Shown here one piece after another: positions 1 to 8,955 of a DNA stretch of 64,000 nucleotides. Both the position numbers and the translations under genes were made by a program. The notes below the pieces were generated by a model, which worked only from the letters and a program-made list of their open reading frames with translations, did no database searches and was not told the DNA's origin. Source of the stretch: GCA-020352575 sp041635475 (GTDB lineage Bacteria; Actinomycetota; Acidimicrobiia; Spongiisociales; JAENVV01); contig JBFKVA010000001.1 of NCBI GenBank assembly GCA_041635475.1, forward strand, positions 62,001 to 126,000. The letters are read 5' to 3'. The first letter of the stretch is position 1; the number at the start of each line of letters is the position of its first letter.

Positions 1-34
1 CACATCCCGTGGCTTGAGCAGAAAGCTGGAGCGA

Positions 35-964
35 TCAGTGGTGGTATCGGGCCAGCACCGCGGAGCGAAGCGCACCCAACTCGGTGGCCACCGCCCCAGC
101 CGATACCAGTTCGGCCTCCGGCCCGAGTCGAAGCAGGAGGCGGGCAATGACACCGGCGCTGGGCGCTGCCATCTCGACGGTCATCCCGGCGCCATCGTCC
201 TCGACGACGGCCACCGGGTAGTACTCCGCCACCCAGCGCCCGCCGGGTCGCAGCCGCAGCGTCGCCTTCACGTCGTCGTCGGACGGGACGTACCGTTGCT
301 CGGGGTCGGGGAGCGTCGGGGGCGGGACGAACACCTCGTCGGTTCGGATTGCCCGCCGGATCCGATCGACCCGAAACCGCCGCTCGGCCCCGGAGCGGCG
401 ACACCAGGCGTCCAGGTACCACTGTCCCCGGCTGGTCACGAGTTGCCACGGCTCGACGATCCGCTCGGTCGTCTCCTCCTTGCCCAGTGAGGTGTAGGTG
501 ATTTGCAGGACGCCGTTGGACTCGATCGCCTCCCGCAGGCCGCCCAACATCTCCTCGTCGGCGGTGATGGTCACGGCGACCACCTCCGCACCGTCGGCCA
601 CGAGGACGCCAAGCAGCTTCTCGACCGCCGAGGAAAGTGGCTCGGAACCTTCACCGGCGGCCTGCAGCGTGAGGGCGGCTGCGATGAGTGCCAGTCCCTC
701 CTCGGGACTCAGGCGAAGCGGTTGGGCGAAGTAGTCGGCCATGTCCACGACCACTTCGTCCTCGTCCACGTAGGCCACCATCAGCTCTCCGGGTCCGTAC
801 CCGGGGAGCCCGCACACGAACACGAGGTCGAGGTCGTCCACGAGCTGGCGTCGGGTGTAGTCGAAGCGGGCGCACACCTCTTCGACGCTGGCGCCCGGGT
901 TGGCGATGACCCACGGCAGCATGGCCAGGATCCGGCTCAGACGGCGAGTCGTCCTGTCAGTCAC
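35..964 (-). CDS. pafC: PafC, HTH-WYL regulator of the Pup-proteasome locus
   Basis: 309-residue protein with an N-terminal winged-helix-like region (about 1-75) and a C-terminal WYL-type ligand-binding region (about 145-210, with a conserved run around the sequence QWYLDAWCRR), then a C-terminal extension. In mycobacteria PafB and PafC act as a heterodimer that activates the LexA-independent DNA-damage response and senses single-stranded DNA (established knowledge). The GTG start at 964 gives an 8-base overlap with the end of pafB, implying translational coupling. A longer frame continues upstream but only as an out-of-frame reading of pafB. The last gene of the proteasome operon in this window; the family call is strong from sequence plus synteny. 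Confidence 0.88.
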   Translation of the reverse strand: MTDRTTRRLSRILAMLPWVIANPGASVEEVCARFDYTRRQLVDDLDLVFVCGLPGYGPGELMVAYVDEDEVVVDMADYFAQPLRLSPEEGLALIAAALTLQAAGEGSEPLSSAVEKLLGVLVADGAEVVAVTITADEEMLGGLREAIESNGVLQITYTSLGKEETTERIVEPWQLVTSRGQWYLDAWCRRSGAERRFRVDRIRRAIRTDEVFVPPPTLPDPEQRYVPSDDDVKATLRLRPGGRWVAEYYPVAVVEDDGAGMTVEMAAPSAGVIARLLLRLGPEAELVSAGAVATELGALRSAVLARYHH

Positions 965-1859
965 CGGACACCCTCTCCACGAGTGCGGCCCGTACCTGCG
1001 CCGGTCCCACGATCTCGGCACGGGGACCGAACTCCAGCACCCACGAGACGAGGGCGTCCGTGTTGCCGGTGGCCAGATCGACCTCCCCACCGCCTTCCAC
1101 TGCTCGCCATACGACCCCCGGGACCTGTCGCTGAACCCACCAGAGTATGTCGTCGTCGAACCGCACCGTGGCCGTGACCCGTTCGTCGCCGGGCTCCCAC
1201 GGGTGCAAGGGAACCGCTGATCGCAGGTCGAGGTCGAGGGGCCTCGTGAACGACCCGGCTTCCCCGGTGCGAGACCAGCCGGACCCGCGGTCGACTCGAA
1301 ACGAACGGACGCCCTCAACCGTGCCGGCCACGAGGTACCAATGCCCCCGCTGGTGGAGGACACCATAGGGGTCGACCCGCCGGTTCTTGTCCCGATGGCG
1401 GAACCCGACCGGAGCGCGATCGCTGATCGCCGCGAAGAGGAAGCCGAGGGCCTCCCGTTCGCTCCCGAGGTCGGCGCCCAGGTGGCTGCCTGGGCGGTGT
1501 GAGACGCCCCCCAGCTTGTAGAGGGCGCCTTCGGCCGCCCCGACTCCATCCATGCGGGCCATGCGCGATGCCAGCCATATCGCCGCCCGCTCCTCCTCGG
1601 TGAGCCCGGGGTCGGGCATCTCGTAGGCGCTGGAGCTGAGCAGGTAGCCCACGGTGTTGTCCTCCAACTCGACCGTCGACAGCGGGACCCCCATGGAGCG
1701 CAGCATCTCCTTGTCGCGTTCGAACATGCGCCTGAAGGCCACGTCGTTGTCGGTGTCGTAGCCGGCGACGGTGAACCGGATGGTCTCGGCCGTGGCCGGC
1801 CGCCCCGTTGTCCGAAGGAACGCCAGCAGGTTGAGGAGCCGTTCGAGGACACGCCGCAT
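957..1859 (-). CDS. pafB: PafB, HTH-WYL regulator, partner of PafC
   Basis: 300-residue protein starting with the ATG at 1859 (MRRVLERLLNLLAF), which matches the usual PafB start; a TTG ten codons upstream is possible but has no support. It has an HTH region with the family signature of residues that contact DNA (GYDTDNDVAFRRMFERDK around 40-57), followed by a WYL domain (HQRGHWYLVAG near 175). Known role: with PafC, a transcriptional activator of DNA repair genes in actinobacteria. It lies 64 bases downstream of pafA and overlaps pafC by 8 bases, so the two subunits are coupled. Confidence 0.88.
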   Translation of the reverse strand: MRRVLERLLNLLAFLRTTGRPATAETIRFTVAGYDTDNDVAFRRMFERDKEMLRSMGVPLSTVELEDNTVGYLLSSSAYEMPDPGLTEEERAAIWLASRMARMDGVGAAEGALYKLGGVSHRPGSHLGADLGSEREALGFLFAAISDRAPVGFRHRDKNRRVDPYGVLHQRGHWYLVAGTVEGVRSFRVDRGSGWSRTGEAGSFTRPLDLDLRSAVPLHPWEPGDERVTATVRFDDDILWWVQRQVPGVVWRAVEGGGEVDLATGNTDALVSWVLEFGPRAEIVGPAQVRAALVERVSGD

Positions 1860-1923
1860 CCGGGCAGGGTACGTCACCGCCGCCGGCAAGAGAAGGCCAG
1901 CACCGCTCGGCGCAGGGCCTCCC

Positions 1924-3279
1924 CTACATCTGCTCGATGAGCTTGTCCACCCGTTCGTCGGACGCCACGAGGGGGTCCTTGCACAGGACGGTGCGCTGGG
2001 CTTGGTCGTTGAGCTTGAGGTGCACCCAATCGACCGTGTAGTCCCGCTTGGCGGCCTTGGCCGCTGCGATGAACGTGCCTCGGAGCCGGGCCCGGGTGGT
2101 CTGGGGTGGCGTCCCCACCGCCCGGGCGATCCGATCGTCGGTCACCATTCGCTCGACGAGTCCCCTCCGCTGGAGTACCGAGAAGACACCCCGCGTGTCG
2201 TGGACGTGGTGGTAGGACAGGTCGAGCATCCCGATCCTGGGACTCGACAGCGGGAGGTCCCATCGCGACCGATACCGCTCGATGACGTGGTGCTTGATGA
2301 CCCAGTCGACTTCCCGATCGAGCCGGAGCGGGTCCTTCTCCAGGTTGGTGAGGACGTGTTCCCACATCCGGACGGCCCGCTCCACCTGCTGGGGGAATCC
2401 TTGGGTCCGCAGATGTCGCATGACCCGCTCGAGGTACTCCCACTGGATGTCGAGGGCTGACAACTCGCGCCCATTGGCGAGGCGCACCGGCCGCCTGCAG
2501 GTCGGGTCCTGCGAGATGAGCCGAAGGGCCTTGACCGGGTTGTCGAGCGTCAGGTCGCGGAACACCGCATCCTCTTCGATCATCTGGAGGAGGGCCAGCG
2601 TGGATCCCACCTTGAGGTAGGTGGCGTACTCGGACATGTTCGAGTCACCGGCGATGACGTGGAGGCGCCGGTACCGCTCGGCGTCGGCGTGCGGTTCGTC
2701 CCGGGTGTTGACGATGGGTCGGCTCCTCGTGGTGGCCGAGGACACTCCCTCCCAGATGTGTTCGGCCCGTTGGGCCATGGCGAACACCGGCCCTCGGGAC
2801 GTCATCTGGACCCGCCCGGCCCCGGCAAAGATGGTCCGCGAGATGAGGAACGGAATGAGCACGTCGAGGGTCGCCGCGAAATCGGTCGATCGGCTCACGA
2901 GGTAGTTCTCGTGGCACCCGTAGGAGTTCCCGGCGGAATCCGTGTTGTTCTTGAACAGGTAGACCTCCCCCCGAATCCCCTCCTCCAGGAGGCGGCGCTC
3001 CGCCGACCGCACGAGATCCCGCAGGATCCACTCCCCTGCCTTGTCGTGGGCGACGAGGTCGAGGAGATCGTCACACTCGGCGGTGGCGTACTCGGGATGG
3101 GATCCGACGTCGAGGTAGAGACGGGACCCGTTCTCGAGGAAGACGTTCGAGGACCGCCCCCAGGTCACCACGCGCCGGAACAAGTACCTGGCCACCTCAT
3201 CCGGGCTGAGTCGGCGTTGCCCCTGGAAGGTGCACGTGACACCGAACTCGCTTTCCAGGCCGAAGACGCGTCGCCTCAT
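1924..3279 (-). CDS. pafA: Pup--protein ligase PafA
   Basis: 451-residue carboxylate-amine ligase of the glutamine-synthetase-like fold. It begins MRRRVFGLESEFGV, with the nucleotide/Mg-binding Glu of the E-x-E-F motif at the N terminus; further conserved blocks are FKNNTDSAGNSYGCHENY and IVNTRDEPHAD, shared with Dop. It forms the isopeptide bond between the C-terminal glutamate of Pup and substrate lysines, using ATP. Dop-like insertions are absent, which separates it from the paralogue at 5707-7176. The start at 3279 is supported by a promoter -10 box exactly six bases upstream (leaderless layout), so it may be transcribed both with and independently of the upstream operon. Confidence 0.95.
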   Translation of the reverse strand: MRRRVFGLESEFGVTCTFQGQRRLSPDEVARYLFRRVVTWGRSSNVFLENGSRLYLDVGSHPEYATAECDDLLDLVAHDKAGEWILRDLVRSAERRLLEEGIRGEVYLFKNNTDSAGNSYGCHENYLVSRSTDFAATLDVLIPFLISRTIFAGAGRVQMTSRGPVFAMAQRAEHIWEGVSSATTRSRPIVNTRDEPHADAERYRRLHVIAGDSNMSEYATYLKVGSTLALLQMIEEDAVFRDLTLDNPVKALRLISQDPTCRRPVRLANGRELSALDIQWEYLERVMRHLRTQGFPQQVERAVRMWEHVLTNLEKDPLRLDREVDWVIKHHVIERYRSRWDLPLSSPRIGMLDLSYHHVHDTRGVFSVLQRRGLVERMVTDDRIARAVGTPPQTTRARLRGTFIAAAKAAKRDYTVDWVHLKLNDQAQRTVLCKDPLVASDERVDKLIEQM

Positions 3280-3285
3280 GTGAGG

Positions 3286-3291
3286 AGCGTA
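3286..3291 (-). promoter_or_regulatory. putative -10 box of a leaderless pafA promoter
   Basis: Reading the minus strand, TACGCT is followed by CCTCAC and then the pafA ATG, placing a transcription start at or next to the A of ATG. This TANNNT-N6-ATG layout recurs at several other genes here. It lies in the 28-base gap between surE and pafA. No convincing -35 element is visible; position and motif are the only evidence. Confidence 0.4.
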
Positions 3292-3307
3292 CCGGGCGCT
3301 GCGAGAG

Positions 3308-4102
3308 CTACGCGGGAGGGGCGGCCAGCCGGCGCTGGGCCGCGGTCGGCGGGGCACTCGCCGGCATCATGACCGGCGTGATGGAGACCACCTCGTCGTG
3401 GGCAGCCTCCACGTCCGATCCTTCCAGCGGCCCCCGCGCCACGAGCTTGCCGTCGTAGGAGTGGATGAACTCGCCGTCGCCGTTGGCGACAAGCAAGCTG
3501 CCGTATCCCGTTCGAGCCACCGTGGTGAGGCGCCGCTCGGTGCCGTGGCCGGCATCGAAGGGGAGGTTGACGTTGACGATGTCGGCGGACTCGTGGAGGC
3601 CGACGGCCACGATCTCGTCGAGGAGCCAGGCGCAGTACTCGGCGAGGCGCCGCCATGCGGTGGCCGACGAGGTCGCGTGGACGCGCGCTCTCCACCCCGG
3701 CCAGTCGACCATCGTCCCGGTGCTGAAGGCGACAGCCGGCAGGCCCAACGCCCAGGCCTCAACCGCGGCTCCGACGGTTCCCGACGACCACAGGTACCCG
3801 GCGCCGTGGTTGTAGCCGACGTTGATGCCGCTCACCACCAGTGACGGCGGATCGGCAGCCAGCGGCCCGGCACCGAGTTGTACCCCGTCGGCCGGGAGGC
3901 CGGTGTGGGCCCACCCGTACAAGCCGCCGTCGAGGGCACGGGCTTCGAGCGTCCCGAAGCGGGTGATCGCCTTCCCCGACCAGCTCCGCTCCCGCTCGGG
4001 CACGATCACCCTCACGTCGTGGCGGACGCTCAGCGCCGCCGCGAAGGGGTGGAGGGCGGGGCTGTCAAGGCCGTCGTCGTTGGTGAGGAGAACCCAGCTC
4101 AC
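3308..4102 (-). CDS. surE: SurE-like 5'/3'-nucleotidase inside the proteasome operon
   Basis: 264-residue protein beginning WVLLTNDDGLDSPALHPFA, the SurE N-terminal signature with the metal-binding Asp pair, followed by VSGINVGYNHG (the SGxNxG block) and SSGTVGAAVEA. SurE enzymes remove phosphate from nucleoside 5'/3'-monophosphates and short polyphosphate using a divalent metal. The GTG at 4102 was chosen because it overlaps the prcA stop as GTGA; upstream in-frame residues read as antisense of prcA. Insertion between prcA and pafA is unusual for this locus and implies co-expression with the proteasome; whether it acts in the pathway is not known. Confidence 0.85.
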   Translation of the reverse strand: MSWVLLTNDDGLDSPALHPFAAALSVRHDVRVIVPERERSWSGKAITRFGTLEARALDGGLYGWAHTGLPADGVQLGAGPLAADPPSLVVSGINVGYNHGAGYLWSSGTVGAAVEAWALGLPAVAFSTGTMVDWPGWRARVHATSSATAWRRLAEYCAWLLDEIVAVGLHESADIVNVNLPFDAGHGTERRLTTVARTGYGSLLVANGDGEFIHSYDGKLVARGPLEGSDVEAAHDEVVSITPVMMPASAPPTAAQRRLAAPPA

Positions 4103-4752
4103 GGCACCGGGAGACGCCGGAAGGTCCGACGGTCGCCGTTGCGCTCGAGGACAGCAGCCTCCCACGAGTCGACCTCGCGGTCGATGGCCTCACCGAACAC
4201 GGACACCGTGAAGGCGAGGGCGGCGTCGAGGTCCCGACCTTCCTCGAATCCCGCTGCGAGTGCACCGGCCAGCTCGTCGGATGGACCGCCGATCGCCGCG
4301 AAGCGGCGTTCCTCGACCAGCGTGCCGTCGTAGGACACCCGATACAGCCGGTCGCCGGCCGAGTCCGGGCCCAGCTCGGCCACGAGCACCTCCACCTCGA
4401 ACGGCTTGACGTCGTGGGTGAAGATGTTCCCGAGCGTCTGGGCGAACGCGTTGGCGAGCGCCTTGGCCTGGACATCTGCCCGGCCGTAGAGATAGCCCTT
4501 GAGGTCGGCGTGCCGGATCCCGGCCACACGCAACGATTCGAACTCGTTGTACCGGCCCACCCCGGCAAAGGCGATCCGATCGTAGATCTCGGCGATCTTG
4601 TGCAGCGTGGTGGAGGGGTTCTCTGCCACGAGCAGGATCCCGTTGTCGTACTGGGTGGCCACGATCGCCCGACCGCGCGCAATGCCTTTCCGGGCGAACT
4701 CTGCCCGGTCCTTGACCAGCTGCTCGGGGGGGACGTAGAAGGGAAGTGTCAT
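4099..4752 (-). CDS. prcA: 20S proteasome alpha subunit
   Basis: 217-residue alpha subunit beginning MTLPFYVPPEQLVKDRAEFARKGIARGR, with the N-terminal region that gates the chamber, followed by AIVATQYDNGILLVAENPS and the strand-turn pattern shared with archaeal and actinobacterial alpha subunits. Alpha rings are non-catalytic; they cap the beta rings and receive the C-terminal tails of the ARC/Mpa ATPase. The ATG at 4752 overlaps the prcB stop (ATGA), and the 3' end overlaps surE by four bases, giving tight translational coupling prcB-prcA-surE. Confidence 0.94.
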   Translation of the reverse strand: MTLPFYVPPEQLVKDRAEFARKGIARGRAIVATQYDNGILLVAENPSTTLHKIAEIYDRIAFAGVGRYNEFESLRVAGIRHADLKGYLYGRADVQAKALANAFAQTLGNIFTHDVKPFEVEVLVAELGPDSAGDRLYRVSYDGTLVEERRFAAIGGPSDELAGALAAGFEEGRDLDAALAFTVSVFGEAIDREVDSWEAAVLERNGDRRTFRRLPVP

Positions 4753-5537
4753 CGGACCACCGTGGTGCGGGCGACCCGGGCGATCGTCTCGACATCTTCG
4801 TCGGGGATCTCCCGGTATCCGTCGGCATCGACGACCACCACCATGGGCATGATGGACCTGTCGAAGTCCGGGCCGGAGGTGGCGACATCCTGTTCGGCGG
4901 CCGCGATGAGGGCTCGGAGGCCGAGGTCGATCGCCGCGTCGGCGGTGAGGCCGGTGTCGTAGGCGGCCCGAAGGTACGACTTGGCCTCCCGGCCCCCGGA
5001 CCCGGTCGCCCCGAAGGCGGTCTCTTCGTAGCGGCCGCCAACGACGTCGAACGTGAAGAGCCGTCCCTCGGCGGATCGAACGTCGTAGCCGGCGAACAGG
5101 GGAACCACGACGAGGCCTTGCATGGCCATCGGTAGCGCGCTCCGAACCATCCGGGAAAGGTAGTTGGCTTTCCCTTCGAGGCTGAGCCGGGTTCCCTCGA
5201 GCTTTTCGTAGTGCTCGAGTTCGGTCTGGAACAGGCGCACCATCTCCACGGCCAGGCCGGCCGTCCCCGAAACGGCCACCGCCGCGTAGTCGTCGGCTGC
5301 GAAGACTTTGCGCATGCGACGATTGGCCACCGACGATCCTTCCGTCGCCTGCCGATCGCCGATGATGACGACGCCCCCGGCGTGGCGTAGCGCCAGGACG
5401 GTGGTCGCCTCAGGGGCGGGCAGGGTGGTGGTGTCCCCGATCACGCCGACGAGTCGGCCGCCGTGGCCGGTTGCGGCGAGGAGCTCGGTGAATCCCCCGG
5501 TGGTGTGTCCGGCGAGGCGCCTCAGGTCGTCGATCAT
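4749..5537 (-). CDS. prcB: 20S proteasome beta subunit (pro-enzyme)
   Basis: 262-residue precursor. The N-terminal nucleophile follows a 44-residue propeptide: cleavage before Thr45 in the run APEATTVLALRHAGG would release a mature chain starting TTVLAL with the catalytic threonine. GVVIIGDRQATEG and KVFAADDYAAVAVSGTAG are typical beta-subunit blocks with the conserved Asp and Lys region around the active site. It degrades pupylated proteins delivered by ARC/Mpa. The ATG at 5537 overlaps the pup stop codon (ATGA). Confidence 0.95.
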   Translation of the reverse strand: MIDDLRRLAGHTTGGFTELLAATGHGGRLVGVIGDTTTLPAPEATTVLALRHAGGVVIIGDRQATEGSSVANRRMRKVFAADDYAAVAVSGTAGLAVEMVRLFQTELEHYEKLEGTRLSLEGKANYLSRMVRSALPMAMQGLVVVPLFAGYDVRSAEGRLFTFDVVGGRYEETAFGATGSGGREAKSYLRAAYDTGLTADAAIDLGLRALIAAAEQDVATSGPDFDRSIMPMVVVVDADGYREIPDEDVETIARVARTTVVR

Positions 5538-5710
5538 TGCCCGCCCTTCTGGACGTAGTTGCGGACGAACTCCTCGGCGTTCTCCTCCAGGACGGAGTCG
5601 ATCTCATCGAGCAGTTCGTCGATCTCCTCGACCTGGCTCTGGATGGAGACGGTCTCGGACGACTCCTCTTCGGTTGATCGGGATCGCTGGATTCGTTCGC
5701 GGTCACTCAT
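5534..5710 (-). CDS. pup: prokaryotic ubiquitin-like protein Pup
   Basis: 58-residue protein, MSDRERIQRS... ending ...NYVQKGGQ. The C-terminal Gly-Gly-Gln means Dop must deamidate the last residue to Glu before PafA can ligate it to substrate lysines. The central segment (about residues 22-51) is rich in Glu, Asp, Ile and Leu, matching the disordered region of Pup that forms a helix with the coiled coil of the ATPase. Its length is close to the usual 60-65. The ATG at 5710 overlaps the dop stop and the TGA overlaps the prcB start, so the gene is coupled on both sides. Confidence 0.97.
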   Translation of the reverse strand: MSDRERIQRSRSTEEESSETVSIQSQVEEIDELLDEIDSVLEENAEEFVRNYVQKGGQ

Positions 5711-7176
5711 TCGGCACCTCGCAGCGCTTCGAGCAAAGTGTTGACATCGTCTGCTTCGTCCAAGAGGTCCCCGACGTGGGCCCGGGTCCCCCTCAGCGGG
5801 TCAAGCATAGGCACCCGCTTGTAATGCCCCTGTTGGTCGTCGAAGATCATGGAGTCCCAGTTGGCCGAGACGAGGTCTCGGCCGAACTTCTCGACGCACC
5901 GGCCCCGGAAGTACGCCCGGGTCGTCTCGGGCGGCGCCACCACCGCGGCCCGTACCTGCTCGGCGCTGAAGAGGCGCTGCATGGCGCCCTTGCCCACGAG
6001 ACGCTGGTAGATGCCCCGGTCGTTGCGCAGGTCGTGGTATTGGAGGTCCATCGTCTTGATCCGGGCGTCGCTCCAGTCCGCTCCCCGCTCGATGGCTCGC
6101 CGGTACAGGCGCAGCTTGGCTGCCCAGTCGAGGCGGTCGGCGACGTGATCCGGGCCCTGCTCGAGTCCCTCCAGCAGCGACGTCCAGGCCTCCAGCAACC
6201 CGCCGGCCCAGGCCAGGTCCGCGTGCTGGGCGTAGTCGGAGAGCCAGCGGTGGTACTGCCACTGCATGTCGAGCGCCGTGAGCTTCCTCCCATCCGCCAA
6301 CAGGAGGGGCTTGGCCAGGCCTGTGTCGCGGCTCACGTGCCGGGCGGCACCCACCGGGTGGGCCAGGGCGAGGTCGTCGGACAGGACACCATCCTCCAAG
6401 GCCGCCAGGAAGAGCGCCAGGCAGCCGAGTTTCACGTAGGTCTGCACCTCCGACCTCGTCGCATCGCCGAAGATGACATGCAGGCGTCGGTAGCGGTTGT
6501 CGGCGTGGGGCTCGTCGCGCGTGTTGACGATGGGACGTTTGAGGGTCGTCTCGAGCCCGACGACAACCTCGAAGAAGTCCGCCCGTTGCGTCAGCTGGAA
6601 GCCGATGTCGCCGTGCCCCGCCTCTCCACCCACCTTTCCACCACCCGAAATGAGCTGACGGGAGACGAGGAAGGCCGGGAGAGCCTCGACGATGCGCTCG
6701 AACGGAAGGGACCGGGCAAGAAGGACGTTCTCGTGGTAGCCGTAGCTGTTGCCCTTGCCGTCGGAGTTGTTCTTGTAGAGGGCGAGTTCCTCACCTTCCC
6801 GGAGCAGCTCCTGGGCGGAGGCCATCGCAATCCGGCAGACCTCTTCGCCGGCCACGTCGTAGAGCGCGGCGGTGAGTGGGTCGTCTGCTTCCGGGGAGCT
6901 GTACTCGGGGTGGGCGTGGTCGACGTAGAACCGAGCCCCGTTGCTCAGGACCGTGTTCACCGCAGCCGCCTCGTAGTCGGGTTGGAAGGCTTCGATGATG
7001 GTCTCGCGGGCGTCCCGCCGCGGGTGCTCGGTGTCGTACGACCACGAGAAGCGTCCTCGCGCCTGGCTCACCGAGTTGACGACGAGTGCCGAGGCCAGGG
7101 AGGGATTGAAGTCGATGGCGTTGCGGATGTGGATCCCGAACTCGGTTTCCGTACCGAGCACCTTCGGGATGGCCAT
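5707..7176 (-). CDS. dop: deamidase/depupylase Dop
   Basis: 489-residue PafA paralogue starting MAIPKVLGTETEFGIHI. It carries the E-x-E-F nucleotide-binding motif, the ALYKNNSDGKGNSYGYHEN block and IVNTRDEPHAD. The insertion after the first strand (around residues 40-75, including FSWSYDTEHPRRDARE) is the Dop-type loop missing from PafA. It converts the terminal Gln of Pup to Glu and also removes Pup from substrates. The length, about 490, is normal. The ATG overlaps the ATPase stop by one base (TGATG) and the TGA overlaps the pup start, consistent with a single transcript. Confidence 0.95.
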   Translation of the reverse strand: MAIPKVLGTETEFGIHIRNAIDFNPSLASALVVNSVSQARGRFSWSYDTEHPRRDARETIIEAFQPDYEAAAVNTVLSNGARFYVDHAHPEYSSPEADDPLTAALYDVAGEEVCRIAMASAQELLREGEELALYKNNSDGKGNSYGYHENVLLARSLPFERIVEALPAFLVSRQLISGGGKVGGEAGHGDIGFQLTQRADFFEVVVGLETTLKRPIVNTRDEPHADNRYRRLHVIFGDATRSEVQTYVKLGCLALFLAALEDGVLSDDLALAHPVGAARHVSRDTGLAKPLLLADGRKLTALDMQWQYHRWLSDYAQHADLAWAGGLLEAWTSLLEGLEQGPDHVADRLDWAAKLRLYRRAIERGADWSDARIKTMDLQYHDLRNDRGIYQRLVGKGAMQRLFSAEQVRAAVVAPPETTRAYFRGRCVEKFGRDLVSANWDSMIFDDQQGHYKRVPMLDPLRGTRAHVGDLLDEADDVNTLLEALRGAE

Positions 7177-8882
7177 CAGAGGTAGTGGCCGGTTTGCACC
7201 GTTTCGACCGTACGCTGTTCCTCAGCCCTCCCACCGGCAACGGTGCGCACATACGCGATTCGCTCGCCCTTCCTCCCGGAGACCTTGGCCCAGTCATCGG
7301 GGTTGGTGGTGTTCGGGAGGTCCTCGTGCTCGGTGAACTCCTGGCGCACCGAGTCGGTGAGGTCCTCGGTGGTGATTCCGCCGTCGCCGCCGTCCAGGAG
7401 GCGCTTGATGGCGTTCTTCTTGGCCCGTCGAACGATGTTCTCGATCATCGCTCCCGAGGCGAAGTCCTTGAAGTAAAGGAGCTCCCGGTCACCCCCGGCG
7501 TAGGTGACCTCGATGAACTCATTGACGGGACTCTTGGCGTACATGCGCTCGACGACGTCCGCGATCCGGGCCTGGCGATGTTCGGCCTCCTCACCGAACT
7601 GGTCGGTGTTGAACGGTAGGGAGGCGGGCAGGTAGATGGAGAAGATCTGGCGGGCCGCCTCCTCGTCGGGCCGGCTCACCTTGATTTTCACGTCGAGGCG
7701 TCCGGGCCGCAGGATGGCAGGGTCGATGAGGTCCTCGCGGTTGGAGGCCCCGATGACGATGACGTTCTTGAGGGCCTCCACCCCGTCGAGCTCCGACAAG
7801 AGCTGTGGGACGATGGTCGACTCGACATCCGAGGAGATCCCGGTGCCGCGGGTCCGGAAGAGGCTGTCCATCTCGTCGAAGAACACGATCACCGGCACGC
7901 CCTCCTCGGACTTCTCGCTCGCCCGCTGGAAGATGAGGCGGATCTGCCGTTCGGTCTCACCCACGTACTTGTTGAGGAGTTCCGGCCCCTTGATGTTGAG
8001 GAAGTAGGAGCGGGCGTCCGTGTCGCCCGTCCGCTCCCTCACTGCGGCGGCCAGCGAACTCGCCACGGCCTTGGCGATGAGCGTCTTGCCGCAGCCGGGG
8101 GGCCCGTACAGGAGCACGCCCTTGGGCGCTTCGAGGGCGTAGTCGTCGAACAGGCTCTTGTGCACGTACGGCAGTTCGATGGCGTCCCGAATCGCCGTGA
8201 TCTGGTCGGCCAACCCGCCGATGTCGTCGTAGCCGACGTCGGGCACCTCCTCCAGGACGAGTTCGTCCACGTCGGGGCGCGGGACCTTCTCGAGGGCGAC
8301 CGATGACTTCCCATCGATGCGAACATGGTCGCCGACCCGCACGGGGACACCGGCGAGGGCACCGGAGATGAACACGACCCGTTCGTCGTCACCCCGCCCG
8401 AGGACGAGAAGTCGGTCCTCGTCGAGCCGGTCCTTGACGGTCACGACATCGCCCAAGCGGTCGTACTCGAGCACTCGCACGATGTTGAACGCCTCGTTGA
8501 GGAGAAGGTCCTGCCCCGGCTTGAGTTCCTTGACCTCGATCGAAGGTTGGGCGCTCACCCGCAGGCGCCGCCCACCGGTGAGCACGTCGACACCGCCATC
8601 GTCTGCGACGCCGAGCACGATTCCGAAGGCGGACGGGGGGGCGGTGAGCCGATCCACCTCTGACCGGAGGAGTGCCAGCTGCTCCCGGGCCTCCTGGAGC
8701 AGGGACGCCAGCTTGTCGTTGCGATCGCGCAGGCGGTCCACCATGTCCTCGGCGTCGGACAGCTGTCGTTCGAACACGCGACGGTCGGGCGTCGTCGACA
8801 GCGCGTGGCGGAGCCGGGCGAGCTCGTCCTCGAGTCGCTGGATCTTCGCCTGGGCGAGCGGGTCGCCGTCGTCTCGTTCCAC
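7176..8882 (-). CDS. arc: proteasomal AAA ATPase ARC/Mpa
   Basis: 568-residue ring ATPase. An N-terminal coiled coil (about 8-75) recruits Pup, two OB-like domains follow (about 85-225), then the AAA module with Walker A GPPGCGKT, Walker B VIVFFDEMD and the arginine-finger region. The C terminus ends His-Tyr-Leu, corresponding to the penultimate-Tyr tail that docks into the proteasome alpha ring (Gln-Tyr-Leu in Mycobacterium). It unfolds and translocates pupylated substrates. The GTG start at 8882 is preceded by a purine-rich ribosome-binding site and, 24 bases upstream, a TATACT -10 box. First gene of the operon. Confidence 0.95.
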   Translation of the reverse strand: MERDDGDPLAQAKIQRLEDELARLRHALSTTPDRRVFERQLSDAEDMVDRLRDRNDKLASLLQEAREQLALLRSEVDRLTAPPSAFGIVLGVADDGGVDVLTGGRRLRVSAQPSIEVKELKPGQDLLLNEAFNIVRVLEYDRLGDVVTVKDRLDEDRLLVLGRGDDERVVFISGALAGVPVRVGDHVRIDGKSSVALEKVPRPDVDELVLEEVPDVGYDDIGGLADQITAIRDAIELPYVHKSLFDDYALEAPKGVLLYGPPGCGKTLIAKAVASSLAAAVRERTGDTDARSYFLNIKGPELLNKYVGETERQIRLIFQRASEKSEEGVPVIVFFDEMDSLFRTRGTGISSDVESTIVPQLLSELDGVEALKNVIVIGASNREDLIDPAILRPGRLDVKIKVSRPDEEAARQIFSIYLPASLPFNTDQFGEEAEHRQARIADVVERMYAKSPVNEFIEVTYAGGDRELLYFKDFASGAMIENIVRRAKKNAIKRLLDGGDGGITTEDLTDSVRQEFTEHEDLPNTTNPDDWAKVSGRKGERIAYVRTVAGGRAEEQRTVETVQTGHYL

Positions 8883-8906
8883 GGTCCTCTTCCTTGGTCA
8901 AGGCGC

Positions 8907-8912
8907 AGTATA
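8907..8912 (-). promoter_or_regulatory. putative -10 box of the proteasome operon promoter
   Basis: TATACT on the minus strand, the best TANNNT match in the 123-base gap upstream of the ATPase gene. It would give a leader of about 18 bases containing the purine-rich site before the GTG at 8882. No clear -35 element is seen 16-18 bases further upstream. Confidence 0.4.
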
Positions 8913-8955
8913 CGGGCGGGTCGGCTCGGGCACCCGGGGAATGAGTGCCCGGACG

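Noticed and set aside
5308..7185. 625-codon frame antisense to dop and prcB
   Set aside because: Antisense reading of conserved proteasome genes with low-complexity translation.
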